The translations under genes were made by a program, and so were the position numbers. A stretch of 64,000 nt of DNA from Galactobacter caseinivorans (GTDB lineage Bacteria; Actinomycetota; Actinomycetes; Actinomycetales; Micrococcaceae), in contig NZ_QQXL01000003.1 of NCBI RefSeq assembly GCF_003640665.1, positions 124,001 to 188,000 on the forward strand, in the 5' to 3' direction. The notes beneath the pieces were generated by a model. It saw only the letters and a list, made by a program, of their open reading frames with translations, was not told the origin of the DNA and made no database searches. Below, piece after piece: positions 16,327-25,456 of this stretch (positions within the stretch are counted from its first letter, which is position 1; each line of letters begins with the position of its first letter).

Positions 16327-18054
16327 TTAGACGCCAAGCGCTGCGGAGAGGTCCGCATTGACGGCGTCGAGGCGGGCGGCCGCGGTGGCGCGGGCGCGCT
16401 CCAGATCGTCTCCGGCGGCGACGGGCTCCACGACCTCCAGGTAGCTCTTCAGCTTGGGCTCGGTGCCAGAAGGGCGCACAATCACGCGGGTGTTGTCCGC
16501 GAGCATGAGGCGAAGGCCCTCGGTGGGAGGCAAGCCGTCAATGCCATCATTCATGTCGTCAACGCTGACCACGGCGGAGCCGCCAAGGACGGTCGGCGCG
16601 GTGGACTTGAGGCGGCCCAGCAGCACATCGCGCTCGGAGAGTTCCTGCACGCGGATGGAAACCTGGCGGGTGAGGTACACGCCGTCGCGCACCGCAGCGG
16701 CGTCGAGCGCTGCCTGAATACTGACGCCTCGCTGCTTGAGCAGCTGCGCCAACTCGGCCAGGAGCAGCGTCGCGGAGATGCCGTCCTTGTCCTTGGTGAG
16801 CTCCGGCGCCACGTCGTAACCCAGCGCCTCCTCGTAGCCAAAGATCAGGCCGGGAATGCGGGCAATCCACTTGAAACCGGTCAGGGTTTGGTGATGCTCG
16901 ACGCCGCGTGCGGCACAAAGTGCCGAAAGCTGGCGGGAAGAGACGATGGAGTTTGCCAGCACCGGGGCCGGGTTCCCTGCCGCGACGGCGCGGTCAAGCA
17001 TGTACTCGCCCAGCAGCACGCCGACTTCGTCGCCGCTGAGCTGGCGCCAGCCGCCCTCGGGCGTGGGAATCGCGGCGGAGCAGCGGTCCGCGTCCGGGTC
17101 GTTGGCCACGACCAGGTCCGCAGAGATGGACTGCGCCAGGGCCAGGGAGAGGTCCATGGCGCCCTTCTCCTCCGGGTTGGGGAAGGCCACGGTGGGGAAG
17201 TCGGGATCCGGCTGCTCCTGCTCTGGCACCGCGTGCACGTCCGTGTAGCCGGCACCGGCCAGGACGGCGGCCAGCGTGTGACCGCCCACGCCGTGCATGG
17301 CGGTCGTGACCAGGCGCAGATCGCGTCCGGGCTGGGCGGGGGAGAGCCCCACCACGGCGTCCACGTAGCCGCGTTCAACATCGCCCTCGGTGCCCCAGGC
17401 CGGGAGCACGCTCCACCCGGAGTCCGCCAACGGGATCTGGCTCAGGTCCTCGTCCCAGCGGATCGCCTCGGAGATTTCGGTGTCCACGGGCGGCACAATC
17501 TGCGCGCCGCGACCGGCGCCGGGCTCAATGCGCCCGCCAACGTAGACCTTGTAGCCGTTATCTTCCTTGGGGTTGTGTGAGGCGGTGACCATCACGCCGG
17601 CATCCGCGTCCAGGGCGCGCATGGCCCAGGAGAGCACCGGAGTCGGCAGCGCGGTCGGCATCAGCAGAGTCTCGAATCCGGCGGCCTGGAACACGCGTGC
17701 GGAGTCCACTGCGAAGTCGTGGCTGCGGTAGCGGGCGTCGTGACCAATCACCACGCGCGGGGTCCATTCCCCGGCGGCGCGGCCGCTCACGAACCGGGCC
17801 AGCCCGGCGGCGGTGCGGCGAACCACAGCGATGTTCATGCGGGATTCGCCGGCGGCGATGGCCGCACGCAGCCCCGCCGTGCCAAATTCCAGGGGGCCGT
17901 TGAATCGGGAGGCCAGGTCCTCGGCGGCCCCGGCCTCCCCACGCTGGACGGCGGCAAGCACCTCACGCAGCTCCGCCGCGGTGGCCGGATCTGGATCTGC
18001 CGCTGCCCAGTCGGTGGCGCGGGCGATCAGTTCTTCGATGCTGTGATGGTGCAC
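16327..18054 (-). CDS. Alpha-D-phosphohexomutase family protein; probable phosphopentomutase role
   Basis: A 575-residue phosphohexomutase. The active-site serine is S159 in [16 protein letters not shown], the metal loop is DPDADR (319-324), the sugar-binding loop is in [10 protein letters not shown] and the phosphate-binding loop is [12 protein letters not shown]. This subgroup is annotated PmmB or phosphoglucomutase. Its place between punA and deoC suggests that it moves phosphate between C1 and C5 of ribose or deoxyribose; that substrate is inferred from context. GTG 18054 follows AGGGGAG. Gaps are 56 bp to punA and 43 bp to deoC. Confidence 0.92.
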   Translation of the reverse strand: MHHHSIEELIARATDWAAADPDPATAAELREVLAAVQRGEAGAAEDLASRFNGPLEFGTAGLRAAIAAGESRMNIAVVRRTAAGLARFVSGRAAGEWTPRVVIGHDARYRSHDFAVDSARVFQAAGFETLLMPTALPTPVLSWAMRALDADAGVMVTASHNPKEDNGYKVYVGGRIEPGAGRGAQIVPPVDTEISEAIRWDEDLSQIPLADSGWSVLPAWGTEGDVERGYVDAVVGLSPAQPGRDLRLVTTAMHGVGGHTLAAVLAGAGYTDVHAVPEQEQPDPDFPTVAFPNPEEKGAMDLSLALAQSISADLVVANDPDADRCSAAIPTPEGGWRQLSGDEVGVLLGEYMLDRAVAAGNPAPVLANSIVSSRQLSALCAARGVEHHQTLTGFKWIARIPGLIFGYEEALGYDVAPELTKDKDGISATLLLAELAQLLKQRGVSIQAALDAAAVRDGVYLTRQVSIRVQELSERDVLLGRLKSTAPTVLGGSAVVSVDDMNDGIDGLPPTEGLRLMLADNTRVIVRPSGTEPKLKSYLEVVEPVAAGDDLERARATAAARLDAVNADLSAALGV

Positions 18055-18110
18055 GGTGCTCCCCTGGTGTAGCGATGTGACGATGTGGCCCAGCGGGCCC
18101 GGAAGGTGCT

Positions 18111-18938
18111 CTAGAGCTTGGCGACGATGTCAGCCAGCAGGCGAGAGATGCGTGGACCGGCCATCTGACCCGCCTCGATCACCTCTGCGTGGCTCAGCGG
18201 CACCGGCGAGATGCCTGCGGCCAGGTTGGTGACCAGCGAGATGCCCAGGATCTCCAGGCCAGCGTGGCGGGCCGCGATAGCCTCCAGCGCGGTGGACATG
18301 CCCACCAGGTCGGCGCCAAGCACCTTGGCCATGTTCACCTCGGCGGGCGTCTCGTAGTGAGGCCCCGTGAACTGAGCGTAAACGCCGTCGGGCAGGCTCT
18401 GATCCACTGACCGCGCCACGTCACGCAAGCGCTCCGAGTACAGGTCCGTGAGGTCAACGAAGGTGGCACCCTCCAGCGGGGAAGCCGCCGTGAGGTTCAG
18501 GTGATCACTGATCAGCACGGGGGAACCCGGCCCGTGCTCGGGGCGCAGCCCGCCGCAGCCGTTGGTCAGGACCACCGTGGTGCACCCGGCCATGGCGGCG
18601 GTGCGCACGCCGTGGGCCACGGCGCGGACGCCCTTGCGCTCGTAGAAGTGTGTGCGCGCGCCGATGATCAGGGCGCGCTTGCCGCTGTGCGTGAGCACGG
18701 AGCGGATGGTGCCCGGGTGCCCCACCACGGCCGGGGCGTGGAAGCCGGGGATGTCCGCGGCGGAGAGGGTGTGGGTGGTCTCGCCGATCAGTTCGGAGGC
18801 GTCTCCCCAGCCGGAGCCGAGCACCAGCGCGATGTCGTGCGTCGGCACCCCCGTGGCGGCGGCAATGGCCTCCGCGGACGCGCGGGCGTCGGCGAAGGGT
18901 TCGGGCATCTGGGCTGCGGCATTCTCAAGAGCGGTCAC
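18111..18938 (-). CDS. punA: Purine nucleoside phosphorylase, trimeric type
   Basis: Phosphorolyses purine (deoxy)nucleosides to base and sugar-1-phosphate. The 275-residue protein has the trimeric-PNP signature: LVLGSGWGD, VVGHPG, VLTNGCGGL, GPHYETPAEV, LVGMSTALEAIAARHAG and the base-binding Asn in SLVTNLAAG. GTG 18938 has TATCTT exactly six bases upstream and no ribosome site, so the message is probably leaderless. It heads the salvage operon and is divergent from lpdA. M. tuberculosis also keeps its deoD-pmmB pair close to lpdA. Confidence 0.95.
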   Translation of the reverse strand: MTALENAAAQMPEPFADARASAEAIAAATGVPTHDIALVLGSGWGDASELIGETTHTLSAADIPGFHAPAVVGHPGTIRSVLTHSGKRALIIGARTHFYERKGVRAVAHGVRTAAMAGCTTVVLTNGCGGLRPEHGPGSPVLISDHLNLTAASPLEGATFVDLTDLYSERLRDVARSVDQSLPDGVYAQFTGPHYETPAEVNMAKVLGADLVGMSTALEAIAARHAGLEILGISLVTNLAAGISPVPLSHAEVIEAGQMAGPRISRLLADIVAKL

Positions 18939-19027
18939 CGCACCAAGATACCGCCCCGGCGGCGTTGATGGGGCGGGGCGGCCCTTCGGTTCGCCACAGG
19001 GCGGGTGCCTGGGGGAGAATGGATCAC

Positions 19028-20437
19028 GTGACGACCCAAGTGGATTTGAACTCGCCCCGACTCGTGATCCTGGGCGGCGGCCCCGGTGGATATGAGGCAG
19101 CCATGGTGGGTGCCCATTTGGGCGCCCAAGTAACCATCATTGAAGAGGCCGGAATGGGCGGCTCGGCGGTGCTCACCGACGTGGTCCCCTCCAAGACCCT
19201 CATTGCCTCCGCCGATGCTGTGCGCCGTGTCATCGGCAGCTCCAAGTTGGGCGTGCGCATGTCCAATCAGCTGGACACCGAGGGCGCCCTGGTGGACCTG
19301 GGCTATGTGAACGAGCGCCTCATGACGCTGGCCCATTCCCAGTCCAATGACATTCGCTCCGGGCTGGAGCGCGCCGGTGTGCGGGTCCTGCTTGGTCGCG
19401 GGCGCCTGTTGTCCTCGACCCGTGTGGAGGTCACCTCTGCGGAGGGCGTGACGGAGGTCCCGGCGGATTACGTGCTGCTGGCCGTTGGCGCCCACCCGCG
19501 TGAGCTGCCCACCGCCATGCCGGATGGCGAGCGCATCTTCAACTGGAAGCAGCTCTACAAGATGAAGGAGCTCCCGGAGCACCTCATCGTGGTGGGTTCC
19601 GGCGTGACCGGTGCGGAGTTTGCCTCCGCCTATAACCTGCTCGGCTCCAGCGTGACGCTGGTTTCCTCGCGTGATCGGGTGCTGCCCGGCGAGGATAAGG
19701 ACGCCGCGGAGTTGCTGGAGACGGTCTTCAAGAACAACGGCGTGGACGTGGTCTCCCGTTCCCGCGCCGAGGCGGTAGAGAACACGGGCGACGGCGTGAA
19801 GGTCACCCTGGGCGACGGCCGCACCATCGAGGGCAGCCACTGCCTGGTCGCTGTGGGCGCCATCCCCAATACCGAGGACATGGGCCTGGAGGCCGCCGGC
19901 GTTCGGGTTGCCGATTCCGGGCACATCGCCACGGACGGTGTCTCACGCACCACAGCCCCCAATATTTACGCTGCTGGTGACTGCACGGGCGTCTTTGCCC
20001 TGGCCTCCGTGGCGGCTATGCAGGGCCGCATCGCCGTGGCTCACCTCATGGGAGACGGCGTCTCCCCGCTGAAGCTGCATGAGGTCTCCTCCAACATCTT
20101 CACGTCCCCTGAGATCGCCACGGTTGGCGTGACGGAGGCGCAGGTGCTGGATGGCAAGTACCAGGCGGACATCCTCAAGCTGGACCTCACCACCAATCCT
20201 CGCGCCAAGATGATGAACATCGAGGCCGGATTCGTGAAGATTCTCTCCCGCAAGGGCTCCGGAACGGTGATCGGCGGCGTGGTTGTGGCCCCGCGCGCCT
20301 CAGAACTGATTTACCCCATCGCGCTGGCAGTGCATAAGCACCTGCATGTGGATGATCTCTCCGACACGTTCACCGTGTACCCGTCCCTCTCCGGCTCGGT
20401 CTCAGAGGCGGCGCGCCGCCTGCACGTGCGGCTCTAA
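19028..20437 (+). CDS. lpdA: NAD(P)H-quinone dehydrogenase, LpdA type
   Basis: A FAD flavoprotein of the disulfide-reductase superfamily: ILGGGPGGYEAAM (FAD site) near the start, VVGSGVTGAEFASAY (NAD(P)H site) mid-protein, YAAGDCTG and a C-terminal dimerisation domain. The usual redox CxxxxC is absent: the equivalent segment reads GGSAVLTDVVPSK. That matches mycobacterial LpdA, which reduces quinones rather than lipoamide. GTG 19028 gives 469 aa and the family-like N-terminus; ATG 19019 lies too close to the GGGGGAG site but remains possible. It is divergent from punA. Confidence 0.9.
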   Translation: MTTQVDLNSPRLVILGGGPGGYEAAMVGAHLGAQVTIIEEAGMGGSAVLTDVVPSKTLIASADAVRRVIGSSKLGVRMSNQLDTEGALVDLGYVNERLMTLAHSQSNDIRSGLERAGVRVLLGRGRLLSSTRVEVTSAEGVTEVPADYVLLAVGAHPRELPTAMPDGERIFNWKQLYKMKELPEHLIVVGSGVTGAEFASAYNLLGSSVTLVSSRDRVLPGEDKDAAELLETVFKNNGVDVVSRSRAEAVENTGDGVKVTLGDGRTIEGSHCLVAVGAIPNTEDMGLEAAGVRVADSGHIATDGVSRTTAPNIYAAGDCTGVFALASVAAMQGRIAVAHLMGDGVSPLKLHEVSSNIFTSPEIATVGVTEAQVLDGKYQADILKLDLTTNPRAKMMNIEAGFVKILSRKGSGTVIGGVVVAPRASELIYPIALAVHKHLHVDDLSDTFTVYPSLSGSVSEAARRLHVRL

Positions 20438-20443
20438 CCGCGG

Positions 20444-20482
20444 CCCTGCGGGGCGCAGGCTTGCCTCTCAGCGCCCCGCGGG
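20444..20482 (+). terminator. Hairpin after lpdA
   Basis: A nine-base stem, GCGGGGCGC (20448-20456) with GCGCCCCGC (20471-20479), extends by CCC/GGG with one bulged T. It lies seven bases after the lpdA stop and has no T-tail. Confidence 0.5.
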
Positions 20483-20884
20483 CACTACCAAGCCGCCCGA
20501 CGACGCCCGGTCACCCGCCCATGGTGGGTCACCGGGCGTCGTCGTGCAGTATGCCCCCAGGCCAGGTCCCCGGGGCCGTGTCCTGCGCCGAGTATCCCGG
20601 GCAGCGTCCTTAAGCCAGCGGGCGCTGAGTGCCGCCCCGATCATGGCCTGATCGGGGGCCTCTTTGATGGCCGTCATGTGCTTCACCGCTTTCGCATCGA
20701 GCTTTTGCGCCACCACGGCGACTGCGGCGAGTGCCTCGCACCCCACATCGGAGTCGATGTCTCCGTCGCCGGAACCGGCCTGTGCCGCGATGGCGGACAG
20801 GACAGAGCGCACCAGATCAAGGTTCTTTGCGCGCTTCAAGTCATAGGCCCAATCTGCGGCGGTGTCACTTTGCGCGCTCCGCTG
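20468..20884 (-). pseudogene. Broken DUF4259 gene lacking its start
   Basis: Read leftward from 20884, the frame gives SDTAADWAYDLKRAKNLDL and then DIDSDVGCEALAAVAVVAQ, which resembles the conserved part of DUF4259 proteins (typically opening with MG.WG...F.ND.AADW). The expected first ten or so residues are missing. Two consecutive in-frame stops (TAA TAG, 20885-20890) stand exactly where they should be, next to the promoter of the adjacent phosphoribosyltransferase. The 3' part runs through a terminator hairpin and loses similarity. A TTG 20839 start is possible but unlikely. I read it as a decayed remnant. Confidence 0.6.
20499..20543. terminator. Long hairpin with GGCGTCGTC arm
   Basis: The 18-base arms at 20499-20516 and 20526-20543 pair with a single C-C mismatch. 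The right arm continues into GGGCGTCGTCGTGC, shared with hairpins near 26.2, 28.3 and 50.0 kb. Probably a second terminator behind lpdA. Confidence 0.6.
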
Positions 20885-20888
20885 CTAT

Positions 20889-20894
20889 TACCCT
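20889..20894 (+). promoter_or_regulatory. Leaderless -10 box of the phosphoribosyltransferase gene
   Basis: TACCCT ends exactly six bases before ATG 20901, and no ribosome site is present. It overlaps the double stop of the DUF4259 remnant. Confidence 0.45.
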
Positions 20895-20900
20895 TGCTCC

Positions 20901-21404
20901 ATGGCATATCACGCTGATTCCTCCGACCTGGATGGCAAAGAGGTCCTGACTTGGGACCTCTTCGGGACCGCTGGGCGCGAGCTCGCCCAGACCATCGCTG
21001 ACTCCGGCTTTGAGCCAGAGATCATCATCGCCGTGGCTCGCGGCGGCTTGTTGCCCGCCGGCCACCTCTCCTACGCCCTCGGCGTGAAGCTCTCTGACGC
21101 GATCAACGTCGAGTTCTACACCGATGTTGCGACGACCCTCCCGGACCCGGTTCTGCTGGAGCCGCTGCTGGATACCAATGCCCTGAAGGGCAAGCGTCTC
21201 CTGGTGGTGGACGACGTCGCGGACTCCGGCCGCACGCTGGCTCTGGTGCTGGAACTGCTGAGCCAGCAGGGGGCCGAGTGCCGCTCTGCGGTCATCTACG
21301 CCAAGTCCGCCTCCGTGGTGGATCCGGATTACGTGTGGCGCCGCACCGACGAGTGGATCGTTTTCCCGTGGTCGGACGAGCCGCCGGTTACGCCCAACGT
21401 CTGA
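20901..21404 (+). CDS. Phosphoribosyltransferase family protein
   Basis: A 167-residue type I phosphoribosyltransferase. The PRPP loop is RLLVVDDVADSGRTL (about 98-112) and IIIAVARGGLLPAGHLSYAL precedes it; the C-terminal hood ends WIVFPWSDE. It resembles the Gpt/xanthine-guanine type of small enzyme found in actinobacteria, but the base used cannot be read from sequence. ATG 20901 is taken because the longer frame has no ribosome site while TACCCT sits six bases upstream. It would complement PunA in purine salvage. A strong hairpin follows the gene. Confidence 0.88.
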   Translation: MAYHADSSDLDGKEVLTWDLFGTAGRELAQTIADSGFEPEIIIAVARGGLLPAGHLSYALGVKLSDAINVEFYTDVATTLPDPVLLEPLLDTNALKGKRLLVVDDVADSGRTLALVLELLSQQGAECRSAVIYAKSASVVDPDYVWRRTDEWIVFPWSDEPPVTPNV

Positions 21405-21445
21405 TTCCCCGTCCGGGTTCTTAGCCCGGGCTCCTACCTACCAAC

Positions 21446-21483
21446 GCAGCAAGCCCCGACCGGAACCGGTCGGGGCTTGCTGC
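21446..21483. terminator. Perfect 18-bp hairpin terminator
   Basis: Arms 21446-21463 and 21466-21483 are perfectly complementary around a two-base AA centre; TTTGTGT follows on the plus strand. It lies between converging genes and likely serves both directions. Confidence 0.75.
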
Positions 21484-21499
21484 TTTGTGTCTGGCTGCG

Positions 21500-22894
21500 T
21501 CAGATGGTGGCCAGGTCGCGGTCCTTGGTCTCGGGTGAGAACCAGAGGGCGATCAGGGTCAGCACGGCGGCGAAGGCCAGGTAGACACCCACCATCCACA
21601 CGCCGAAGTTGGCGGTCAGCGCCACGGCCACAAACGGCGTGATGGCCGCGCCGAGGATGGAGGCCATGTTGTAGGCGATGCCGGAGCCGGTGTAGCGAAC
21701 GTTAGTCGGGAAGAGCTCCGGCAGAATCGCGGACATGGAGCCAAAGGTCAGGCCCATCAGGGTCATGCCGATGGCGAGGAAGAGCAGCACCTTCCAGATC
21801 TGCACGTTGGGCCCCTGGCCCACCGAGGCGGGATCCACAAAGATCTTGAAGGTGAGACCGAAGATCAGGATGGCGGAGGTGATCCAGAGCTGGCTGCGGC
21901 GGCGGCCAAACTTGTCCGCGACGATGCCGGACACCGGAATCATGGCGGCAAAGAGCAGCACGGCGAGCAGCTGGAGCACCAGGAAGTTGGTGTAGCCGAT
22001 GCCCAGGTTGCCCAGCGCCACCGAGCCGGTGGCGTACGGCAGGATCCACGCGGTCATGAGGTAGAAGAGCACGTACGTGGCCAGCATGATGAAGGTGCCC
22101 TGGATGAGCTGCAACCAATTGAGCTTGAAGACCTGGGCCAGCGGTGAGGCAACCTTCTTGTCCTGATCCAGCGCCTTCTTGAAGACGGGGGTCTCCTCCA
22201 GTTTGAAACGCACCCAGAGGCCCACCACCACCATGATCACGGAGCACAGGAAGGGCACTCGCCAGCCCCACATCATGAACGGGTGGTCCAGGTTTCCCTT
22301 GTCGGTGACGGAGTTAAACGCCAAAGCCATGGTCAGGAGCAGCATGAAGCCGTTGGCCAGGATGAAGCCGAACGGAGCGCCGAGCTGGGGCCACATGGCC
22401 GCGCGTGCGCGCTTGCCTTCTTCGGCGTACTCGGTGGCCAGGAGGGCCGCTCCGGACCACTCGCCGCCCAGGCCAAGGCCCTGGCAGAAGCGCAGGATGG
22501 TGAGCAGCACGGGAGCCCAGATGCCGATGCCGTAGTACGTGGGCAGCACGCCGATGAGGAAGGTGGCGATGCCCATGGTCAGCAGGGCGCCGATCAGGGT
22601 CGCTTTGCGCCCGATGCGGTCGCCGTAGTGACCAAAGATGACGGAGCCGATGGGGCGGGCTACGAAGGCCGCGGCGAACGTGGCCATCGAGGCCAGAAGC
22701 TTGGCGGTGTCATCGTTGCCGGTGAAGAACAGGATCGGGAAGACCACTCCGGCCGCGGTGGCGTAGATGTAGAAGTCGTAGAACTCGATCGTGGTTCCCA
22801 CCAGGGAGGCAAGAATGACCCGCCTGCGCTGGGCTTTGGTGCTGATGGGACCCGGTGTGGCGGGCTTCGCCGAGGGTGTGGCTGCGGTGGACAT
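21500..22894 (-). CDS. MFS transporter, metabolite:H+ symporter (MHS) family
   Basis: A 464-residue, 12-helix transporter. It shows the MFS loop motif FGHYGDRIGRKATLI between helices 2 and 3 and the MHS-type segment RFCQGLGLGGEWSGAALLATEYAEEGKR. The long central loop and the second-half KFGRRRS loop are also present. MHS members carry organic acids, betaines or shikimate with protons; the substrate here is not determinable. ATG 22894 has GAAGGAAG upstream and removes a polar 19-residue extension. The 59-bp repeat array lies upstream of its promoter region. Confidence 0.9.
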   Translation of the reverse strand: MSTAATPSAKPATPGPISTKAQRRRVILASLVGTTIEFYDFYIYATAAGVVFPILFFTGNDDTAKLLASMATFAAAFVARPIGSVIFGHYGDRIGRKATLIGALLTMGIATFLIGVLPTYYGIGIWAPVLLTILRFCQGLGLGGEWSGAALLATEYAEEGKRARAAMWPQLGAPFGFILANGFMLLLTMALAFNSVTDKGNLDHPFMMWGWRVPFLCSVIMVVVGLWVRFKLEETPVFKKALDQDKKVASPLAQVFKLNWLQLIQGTFIMLATYVLFYLMTAWILPYATGSVALGNLGIGYTNFLVLQLLAVLLFAAMIPVSGIVADKFGRRRSQLWITSAILIFGLTFKIFVDPASVGQGPNVQIWKVLLFLAIGMTLMGLTFGSMSAILPELFPTNVRYTGSGIAYNMASILGAAITPFVAVALTANFGVWMVGVYLAFAAVLTLIALWFSPETKDRDLATI

Positions 22895-23062
22895 GGGGCT
22901 TCCTTCACGGGTGCTCAATGATGATTCGATAACGCTACGACTTGCGTCCACTTTATGGTCACATCATCCCACTATGTGAGACCCGGTCAGGTTGTTCGCG
23001 GTCCCTGTCTCGCCGGGAGGCCGGGCGACGTCGGGTGGTCGGGAGGCTGGGCGGAGTCGGGT

Positions 23063-23121
23063 AAGCGGCCTTATCGACGAGAAGCGGGCTTGAGCCCTGC
23101 TTGTGGTCGTTAGGCCCGCTT
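23063..23121 (+). repeat. 59-bp near-palindromic element, copy A1
   Basis: Begins AAGCGGCCTTATCGAC and ends TAGGCCCGCTT. The outer arms pair to form a long stem with one T-T mismatch (TCGTTAGG instead of TCGATAGG). Same length as the eight other copies. Confidence 0.8.
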
Positions 23122-23183
23122 GGCGGGGCTTGGGAGGCGGCGGTGGGCGACGGCGGGTGGCCGGGGGGCTGGGCGGCGTTGGG

Positions 23184-23242
23184 GGGCGGCCTTATCGACG
23201 AGAAGCGGCCTTGAGCCCTGCTTGTGGTCGATAGGCCCGCTT
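23184..23242 (+). repeat. 59-bp near-palindromic element, copy A2
   Basis: Begins GGGCGGCCTTATCGAC and ends GTCGATAGGCCCGCTT. Interior AAGCGGCCTTGAGCCCTGCTT-like core differs from A1 at one position in the GGGCT/GGCCT step. Confidence 0.8.
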
Positions 23243-23265
23243 CGTGGGGCCGGGTGGCGTCGGGG

Positions 23266-23324
23266 GAGCGGGCTTATCGACGTGGAGCGGGCTTGAGTCC
23301 TGCTTGTGGTCGATAGGCCCGCTT
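23266..23324 (+). repeat. 59-bp near-palindromic element, copy A3
   Basis: GAGCGGGCTTATCGAC pairs with GTCGATAGGCCCGCTT over 16 positions with only two wobbles, the best stem of the family. The interior can fold into a smaller hairpin (AAGC-type ends, GGCT/AGTC). Confidence 0.85.
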
Positions 23325-23376
23325 CGTGGGGCTTGGGGCTCGACGGCGGGCGGTAGGGGGCTGGGCGGCGTTGGGG

Positions 23377-23435
23377 GAGCGGGCTTATCGACGTGGAGCG
23401 GGCTTGAGCCCTGCTTGTGGTCGATAGGCCCGCTT
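23377..23435 (+). repeat. 59-bp near-palindromic element, copy A4
   Basis: Nearly identical to A3 (one interior change, GAGCCC for GAGTCC), with the same outer 16-position stem and the same CGTGGGGCTTGGGGC separator after it. Confidence 0.85.
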
Positions 23436-23490
23436 CGTGGGGCTTGGGGCTCGACGGCGTGGGGTCAGGAGCCCGCCCGCCGAGCGCACA

Positions 23491-23525
23491 CCAAGGCCCC
23501 GCACGAAACTCGTGCGGGGCCTTGG
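23491..23525. terminator. Perfect 16-bp hairpin after accA3
   Basis: Arms 23491-23506 and 23510-23525 are perfectly complementary with a three-base loop, 12 bp past the accA3 stop on the minus strand. No T-run; probable terminator for accA3. Confidence 0.65.
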
Positions 23526-23536
23526 GTGAGAACCGA

Positions 23537-25321
23537 CTACTCGGCGTCTTCGATGACCGCGATCGTGGCGCCGGCGGTGACCGTGCCACCCGGGGCGGCG
23601 TGCAGCTTCTTGATGAGCCCGGACTTGTGGGCGGTGAGGGGCTGCTCCATCTTCATGGCCTCCAGGACCACAATCAGGTCTCCCTCGGTGACCTTCTGGC
23701 CCTCCTTGACGCCGACCTTCACGATGGTGCCCTGCATGGGGCTCGTGAGCTCGTCGCCGGAGGCTCCGCCCGCGGCACCCTTGGCGCCAAAACGCTTGCG
23801 CTTGGGCTTGGCCACGGCGCCAGGGCGGGCCGTTCCGCCGCCCACGGACAGGCCGCCGGGCAGGGTGACCTCGAGGCGGCGGCCACCCACCTCAACGGTG
23901 ATGCGCTGCAGTTCCTCGTCCTCCTCTTCCTCGGCCGCGACGGCCTTGAAGGGGGCAATGGTGTTCTTGAAGCCGGTCTCGATCCAGCGGGTGTGCACGC
24001 TGAAGGGCGTCTCGTCGTCGGCGGGCACAAAGGCCTCGTCCCGCATCACGGCGCGGTGGAAGGGGACCACGGTCGGCATGCCCTCGATCACCAGTTCGTC
24101 CAACGCGCGGCGGGCGCGCTCGGCGGCCTGGCGGCGGGTGGCGCCGGTGACGATGAGCTTGGCGATCATGGAGTCAAAGTTGCCTGAGACCTTCTCGCCT
24201 TCCTCCACGCCGGAGTCCACGCGGACGCCGGGGCCGGAGGGGAAGCGCAGCTTGGTCAGCGTGCCGGGGGCGGGCATGAAGTTGCGCCCGGCGTCCTCAC
24301 CGTTCAGGCGGAACTCGAAGGAGTGCCCGCGCAGGACAGGGTCCTCATAGCCCAGCGCCTCGCCGCGGGCGATCCGGAACTGCTCGCGCACCAGGTCAAC
24401 GCCGGCCACCTCTTCGGAGACGGGGTGCTCCACCTGCAGGCGCGTGTTGACCTCGAGGAAGGAGATGACGCCGTCCTGGCCCACCAGGAACTCGCAGGTG
24501 CCGGCGCCGTAGTAGCCGGCCTCCTTCAGGATGGCCTTGGAGGCGGTGTAGAGCCGGTCGACCTGGTCTTCGCTCAGGTACGGGGCGGGAGCCTCTTCTA
24601 CGAGCTTCTGGTTGCGGCGCTGCAGCGAGCAGTCGCGCGTGGAGACGACCACGACGTTGCCGTGCTGATCCGCCAGGCACTGGGTTTCCACGTGGCGGGG
24701 TGCGTCAAGGAAGCGCTCAACAAAGCACTCGCCGCGGCCGAAGGCTGCGGTGGCCTCGCGGACCGCGGATTCGTAGAGTTCGGGGATGTCGCTGCGATCG
24801 CGAACCACCTTGATGCCGCGCCCGCCGCCGCCGTACGCGGCCTTGATGGCCAGGGGCAGGCCGTGGGTGTCGGCAAAGTCCAGCACCTCTTGCGTGGAGG
24901 TGACGGGGTCCTTGGTACCCGGGACCAGGGGCGCGCCCACCTTTTCTGCGAGGTGGCGGGCCTTGACCTTGTCTCCCAGCTGGTCAATCGCGGCGGGGCT
25001 GGGGCCAATCCACGTGAGCCCGGCGTCGATCACGGCCTGGGCAAACTCGGCGTTCTCGGAGAGGAAGCCGTAGCCGGGGTGCACGGCGTCGGCGCCGGAC
25101 TTCTTGGCGGCCGCCAGCAGCTTGGGGATGTCCAAATAGGACTCCGCGGCGGTGTTGCCGCCCAGCGCAAAGGCCTCGTCGGCCAGGCGGACGTGCAGCG
25201 CGTCCCGGTCGGGATCGGCGTACACGGCGACGGAGGCGATGCCCTCGTCGCTCGCGGCGCGAATCACGCGGACAGCGATCTCGCCACGGTTGGCGATAAG
25301 GACCTTGGTCAGTGACGGCAT
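23537..25321 (-). CDS. accA3: Acyl-CoA carboxylase alpha chain (biotin carboxylase plus BCCP)
   Basis: The ATP-dependent biotin carboxylase and biotin carrier of acetyl/propionyl-CoA carboxylase, 594 aa. The N-terminus [18 protein letters not shown], the ATP-grasp loop [27 protein letters not shown] and [16 protein letters not shown] identify the carboxylase. The biotin lysine is K557 in EAMKMEQPL, 37 residues from the end. ATG 25321 is the family start, with GGAG about 12 bases upstream. It pairs with AccD5 and AccE encoded at 33.3-35.1 kb and needs BirA. It would supply malonyl- or methylmalonyl-CoA. Confidence 0.97.
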   Translation of the reverse strand: MPSLTKVLIANRGEIAVRVIRAASDEGIASVAVYADPDRDALHVRLADEAFALGGNTAAESYLDIPKLLAAAKKSGADAVHPGYGFLSENAEFAQAVIDAGLTWIGPSPAAIDQLGDKVKARHLAEKVGAPLVPGTKDPVTSTQEVLDFADTHGLPLAIKAAYGGGGRGIKVVRDRSDIPELYESAVREATAAFGRGECFVERFLDAPRHVETQCLADQHGNVVVVSTRDCSLQRRNQKLVEEAPAPYLSEDQVDRLYTASKAILKEAGYYGAGTCEFLVGQDGVISFLEVNTRLQVEHPVSEEVAGVDLVREQFRIARGEALGYEDPVLRGHSFEFRLNGEDAGRNFMPAPGTLTKLRFPSGPGVRVDSGVEEGEKVSGNFDSMIAKLIVTGATRRQAAERARRALDELVIEGMPTVVPFHRAVMRDEAFVPADDETPFSVHTRWIETGFKNTIAPFKAVAAEEEEDEELQRITVEVGGRRLEVTLPGGLSVGGGTARPGAVAKPKRKRFGAKGAAGGASGDELTSPMQGTIVKVGVKEGQKVTEGDLIVVLEAMKMEQPLTAHKSGLIKKLHAAPGGTVTAGATIAVIEDAE

Positions 25322-25456
25322 GAGGCTGCCTGCTCCTTTGGGTCGGGACCCTGGGACTCTATCGGATTTGTTGCTTTCCCACCGACTCCGCCGCTCCCAG
25401 CACGCAAGCTGGCCGCAGTTTTTGTAGGAACCCCACAACGGTGGGCGTCAGGGGCT

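Larger units (their letters stand above)
22895..23536. other. Intergenic region holding a 59-bp repeat array
   Basis: No gene is supported between the MFS gene start and accA3. The stretch is filled by four 59-bp elements, GC-rich separators that are themselves similar to one another (GGGCTTGGGGCTCGACGGCG types), and a terminator hairpin at 23491-23525. Open frames here are by-products of the repeats. Confidence 0.85.

Noticed and set aside
16234-17580. 448-codon frame antisense to the phosphomutase
   Set aside because: Shadow of a well-supported gene, no family features and no ribosome site.
19011-20437. Lipoamide dehydrogenase for lpdA
   Set aside because: The redox-active CxxxxC is missing (GGSAVLTDVVPSK in its place), so a quinone-reductase LpdA is the better call.
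23063-23435. Possible CRISPR array
   Set aside because: Repeats are long and near-palindromic, separators vary greatly in length (23-62 bp) and resemble one another, and no cas genes are nearby.
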